In this document: piece after piece, positions 13,878-15,912 of the stretch
How positions within the stretch are numbered: position 1 is the stretch's first letter
How the letters are laid out: every line of letters starts with the position of its first letter
NCBI GenBank assembly: GCA_964421575.1
Contig: CAYQXI010000036.1
Span: 1-15,912 of the forward strand
Reading direction: 5' to 3'
Source of the DNA: JAAOZN01 sp964421575
Lineage (GTDB): Archaea; Thermoproteota; Nitrososphaeria; Nitrososphaerales; JAAOZN01
DNA: 15,912 nt
Made by a program: the position numbers and the translations under genes
Notes under the pieces: generated by a model
Told to the model about the DNA's origin: nothing
The model's input: only the letters and a program-made list of their open reading frames with translations
Database searches by the model: none

Positions 13878-14616
13878 GCGTATTAGGATCACGCGAAGAA
13901 TTTCGATAGCCTCACCATACCCAGCGGTCCTACTTGAAAAGGAAGGTTTGCTCGTAGCGGCAGACCTACATATAGGGCTTGAGGATGAAAGCGAGGAGAA
14001 GGGCATACACATCCCAGCACCAATCTTACCTACGATAATAAAACACATAATCACACCAGCCAAAGACTTAGGGTGCAAAGGAGTAATATTGCTGGGCGAC
14101 GTAAAACATGAATTCGCGGAAGTAACAGCACCAGAGTGGTTTGGCGTTAAGAAACTAATCTCTAAACTAAGAGAGCAGAATCTAAAGGTCGAAGTCGTAA
14201 GAGGGAACCACGACAACTACGTAATCAAGGTCCTCAAAGAACTTGAGGTACCGCTCCACGACCCCTACCTAGAGTTGGGCGGCATAATCCTAACACACGG
14301 CCATAAAACATTACCTGCAGAAGAAAGAGGAGGTAGAGATGTGATCTTGGGGCACGAGCACCCAGCAATAACACTTAAAGACGATGTGGGTGCCAAGCAT
14401 AAGTTCAAAGTGTTCATCGATCTTCAGACCAGCAGCAGTAGATACTTTGTGCTGCCTTCGGTCTCACCACTAGCCTACGGTTCAGATATCAACGAGGTCC
14501 CAGCTGACCAGATGCTTTCACCTATCCTCCGCGCGCTCGATTTAAGCGAGGCAGTGCCGTATGTTATAGAGGCTGGAGTAGTTGTTAAGAAGTTTCCGAA
14601 GATCGGTTACCTCTAG
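13855..14616 (+). CDS. Calcineurin-like metallophosphoesterase (PdeM/ICC-like, Lhr-associated)
   Basis: This 253-residue predicted binuclear-metal phosphoesterase has all five motifs: ADLHIG (36-41), LLGDVKHE (79-86), RGNHDNY (115-121), LTHGHK (near 144-149) and LGHEHPA (near 163-169). This is the COG1407 type found beside Lhr helicases and, in bacteria, in the ligase-associated cassette. The substrate is not known; a nucleotide or nucleic-acid phosphate end is plausible from the partners. The start is TTG 13855, supported by AAAGGAGAGG at 13841-13850 four bases upstream, so its translation is probably coupled to the helicase it overlaps. Only 6 bases separate its stop from that of the convergent arsenite permease gene. 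Confidence 0.92.
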   Translation: MKAENVAERIRITRRISIASPYPAVLLEKEGLLVAADLHIGLEDESEEKGIHIPAPILPTIIKHIITPAKDLGCKGVILLGDVKHEFAEVTAPEWFGVKKLISKLREQNLKVEVVRGNHDNYVIKVLKELEVPLHDPYLELGGIILTHGHKTLPAEERGGRDVILGHEHPAITLKDDVGAKHKFKVFIDLQTSSSRYFVLPSVSPLAYGSDINEVPADQMLSPILRALDLSEAVPYVIEAGVVVKKFPKIGYL

Positions 14617-14622
14617 GCTTAC

Positions 14623-15690
14623 CTAACTAACCGCTTTAACCTCTACTCTCTCAGCCACATAGAGCCTTCTTCTAAACCATAGCGATACGTTCACGAGAGT
14701 TATCATGACTGGCACCTCGATAAGGGGGCCTATTACGGTTGCGAACGCTTCTTGTGATGCTAAGCCGAAGACTGAAACTGCAACCGCTATTGCCAGCTCG
14801 AAGTTGTTGCTCGCTGCTGTGAAGGCGAGTGATGTGGTGCGTGGGTAGTCGAGTTTAGAAAGGTAGCCTAATACAAATGATATGAAGAACATGATGGTGA
14901 AGTAGGCTAGCAAGGGTGTGGCAACTCTTGCTACATCGAGTGGTAGAGTGACTATGTATTCACCTTTAAGAGAGAACATGACTATTATGGTGAAGAGGAG
15001 TGCAAATAGGGATGTTGGACTGAGTTTTGGCATAAATGCGTTATCATACCATTCTCTCCCCTTCTTCTTTAAAAAGAAGAATCTTGTCATCACCCCTCCG
15101 AAGAAGGGTATGCCTAGGTAGATTGCTACAGACTGTGCTACCTCTATTAGTGATATTTGGACCACTATCCCTTCGCCTGAGATCATAGAGGAGAGCACGG
15201 TTATGTAGAAGTAGGCGAGGATTGAGTACATCGCTATCTGGAAGACAGAATTTAACGCAACAAGAATAGCTGCCCACTCATTATCACCATCCGCTAGGTT
15301 GTTCCAGACGATCACCATAGCTATGCATCTAGCTAGACCTACAATAATTACACCGTTTCTGAAAGATGGATGGTCTGCTAGAAAGATCCAAGCTAATATG
15401 AACATGAGAAGCGGCCCTAGAAGCCAGTTCTGAATAAGCGAAAGTGTAAGCATCCTCTTCGAGCCGCTTGCTCTAACTATCTTACGCAGATCTTCATACC
15501 TAACCTTGGCGAGAGGCGGATACATCATCCAGATCAGACCTATAGCTATAGGGATAGAGGTGGTCCCGATACTCAAAGAGCCGATAACATCAGAAACATG
15601 CGGAACACAATACCCTAAACCTATACCTCCGATCATAGCTATGAATATCCAGAGGGTGAGGAAGCGAGTAAGCCACGGGAGCCCAGCCAT
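14623..15690 (-). CDS. acr3: ACR3-family arsenite efflux permease
   Basis: This 355-residue integral membrane protein has about ten hydrophobic segments, matching the ACR3/BART superfamily fold. Diagnostic stretches are VGLARCIAMVIVWNNLADGD (117-136), with the conserved Cys122, AASNNFELAIAVAVSVFGL in the second half, and IGPLIEVPVMITLV (320-333), with the conserved Glu325. Both residues correspond to those essential in characterised Acr3 proteins (Cys and Glu of helices 4 and 9). It exports arsenite, and in some relatives antimonite, driven by the proton motive force. No ArsR, ArsC or ArsM gene lies inside the window. The ATG start at 15690 is about 28 bases from a TATA-like box, so the mRNA should be leaderless. 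The divergent neighbour is a small Cys-rich protein. Confidence 0.94.
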   Translation of the reverse strand: MAGLPWLTRFLTLWIFIAMIGGIGLGYCVPHVSDVIGSLSIGTTSIPIAIGLIWMMYPPLAKVRYEDLRKIVRASGSKRMLTLSLIQNWLLGPLLMFILAWIFLADHPSFRNGVIIVGLARCIAMVIVWNNLADGDNEWAAILVALNSVFQIAMYSILAYFYITVLSSMISGEGIVVQISLIEVAQSVAIYLGIPFFGGVMTRFFFLKKKGREWYDNAFMPKLSPTSLFALLFTIIVMFSLKGEYIVTLPLDVARVATPLLAYFTIMFFISFVLGYLSKLDYPRTTSLAFTAASNNFELAIAVAVSVFGLASQEAFATVIGPLIEVPVMITLVNVSLWFRRRLYVAERVEVKAVS

Positions 15691-15713
15691 CTGAAGTAGA
15701 CTTTGGTGACAAC

Positions 15714-15722
15714 ATATTTAAG
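15714..15722 (-). promoter_or_regulatory. TATA box of the arsenite permease
   Basis: On the minus strand the element reads CTTAAATAT, centred about 27-28 bases before the ATG at 15690, which predicts a leaderless transcript. The divergent small gene begins at 15797, so its promoter (possibly GTAAATAC at 15768-15775) shares this 106-base gap. Confidence 0.55.
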
Positions 15723-15796
15723 TTTATTTATCTAGACAGGAGGGAGGGTTCAAATAGTAACGACAGAGTAAATACATCTTAGGGTGAAGAAGGAAT

Positions 15797-15912
15797 ATGT
15801 GTTGCTGTTGCGGTTGTAAATCCCACCACTGGAGCCATAGGGGCTTCGGCAGACGCTTCATAACCAAAGAGGAGCATATAAAAGAGCTTGAAGAATACTT
15901 GGAGGATCTTAA
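15797..15912 (+). CDS. Small Cys/His-rich protein, partial (runs off window end)
   Basis: The visible 38 codons begin MCCCCGCKSHHWSHRGFGRR: five cysteines and three histidines in the first 14 residues. A charged helical stretch follows (KEEHIKELEEYLEDL) and looks like a coiled coil. No stop is reached before the window end. AGGGTGA (15781-15787) is 9 bases before the ATG and AAGGA (15790-15794) is 2 bases before it. The pattern of an N-terminal metal-binding CC/H cluster, then R-R-F-x-T-K-E-E, then a long helix is one I have seen in small uncharacterised archaeal proteins; I cannot name a function. Its position divergent from an arsenite exporter makes metal or metalloid binding an attractive guess, not a finding. 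Confidence 0.7.
   Translation, partial: MCCCCGCKSHHWSHRGFGRRFITKEEHIKELEEYLEDL

Noticed and set aside
13803..14216. A 137-codon minus-strand open frame spanning the Lhr/phosphoesterase junction
   Set aside because: Both plus-strand genes are well supported by motifs here; the frame has no recognisable content.
1..15912. CRISPR arrays, insertion sequences, integrase or prophage genes
   Set aside because: No regularly spaced direct repeats, terminal inverted repeats, transposase or integrase motifs were seen.

Overview
The window reads as a chromosomal segment from an archaeon, most likely a thermophilic or hot-environment member of the Thermoproteota/TACK group. The evidence is archaeal TATA-like boxes about 26 bases before leaderless or nearly leaderless starts, frequent TTG and GTG starts, a tRNA with an encoded CCA, and archaeal-type proteins (a YchF-like GTPase with an NKMD motif and TGS domain, a stand-alone Lrp ligand-binding domain, and Lhr with partners). 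I cannot place it to class: Bathyarchaeia, Caldarchaeales and Nitrososphaeria are all possible. No mobile element, CRISPR array or prophage is visible.

Layout. (1) 1-1719, plus strand: a tRNA with anticodon CCC, a short methylenetetrahydrofolate reductase-like TIM-barrel protein, and an SdpI/DUF1648 membrane protein. (2) 1726-2295, minus strand: a GNAT acetyltransferase converging on the membrane protein. (3) 2296-2649: a noncoding control region with an 18-bp near-palindrome, a TATA-like box and a leader of about 130 nt holding tiny ORFs and an RBS-proximal hairpin. (4) 2650-7004, plus strand: a tight three-gene operon of two different FAD-linked oxidase homologues (vanillyl-alcohol oxidase/p-cresol methylhydroxylase/GlcD superfamily) followed by an HdrD/GlcF-like iron-sulfur protein with two ferredoxin clusters and two CCG domains. 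(5) 7199-8875: a 76-residue RAM-domain protein and cysteinyl-tRNA synthetase. (6) 8864-10081, minus strand: a YchF-like GTPase. (7) 10169-14616, plus strand: a metallo-beta-lactamase/beta-CASP nuclease, an Lhr-type helicase and a PdeM/ICC-like phosphoesterase. (8) 14623-15690, minus strand: an ACR3 arsenite efflux permease, divergent from a small Cys/His-rich protein cut by the window end.

Two modules stand out. The 2650-7004 operon looks like an uncharacterised heteromeric dehydrogenase: the two flavoprotein-like subunits would oxidise an organic substrate and pass electrons through the iron-sulfur subunit to an unknown acceptor. Both oxidase subunits lack the usual glycine-rich FAD pyrophosphate loop, so one or both may bind flavin atypically. 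The 10169-14616 cluster carries three of the four components of the bacterial 'ligase-associated' repair cassette (MBL nuclease, Lhr helicase, phosphoesterase) without the ATP-dependent ligase, which suggests a nucleic-acid repair or processing module. The remaining genes are ordinary housekeeping or resistance functions. All functional calls rest on motifs read by eye; no database search was run.
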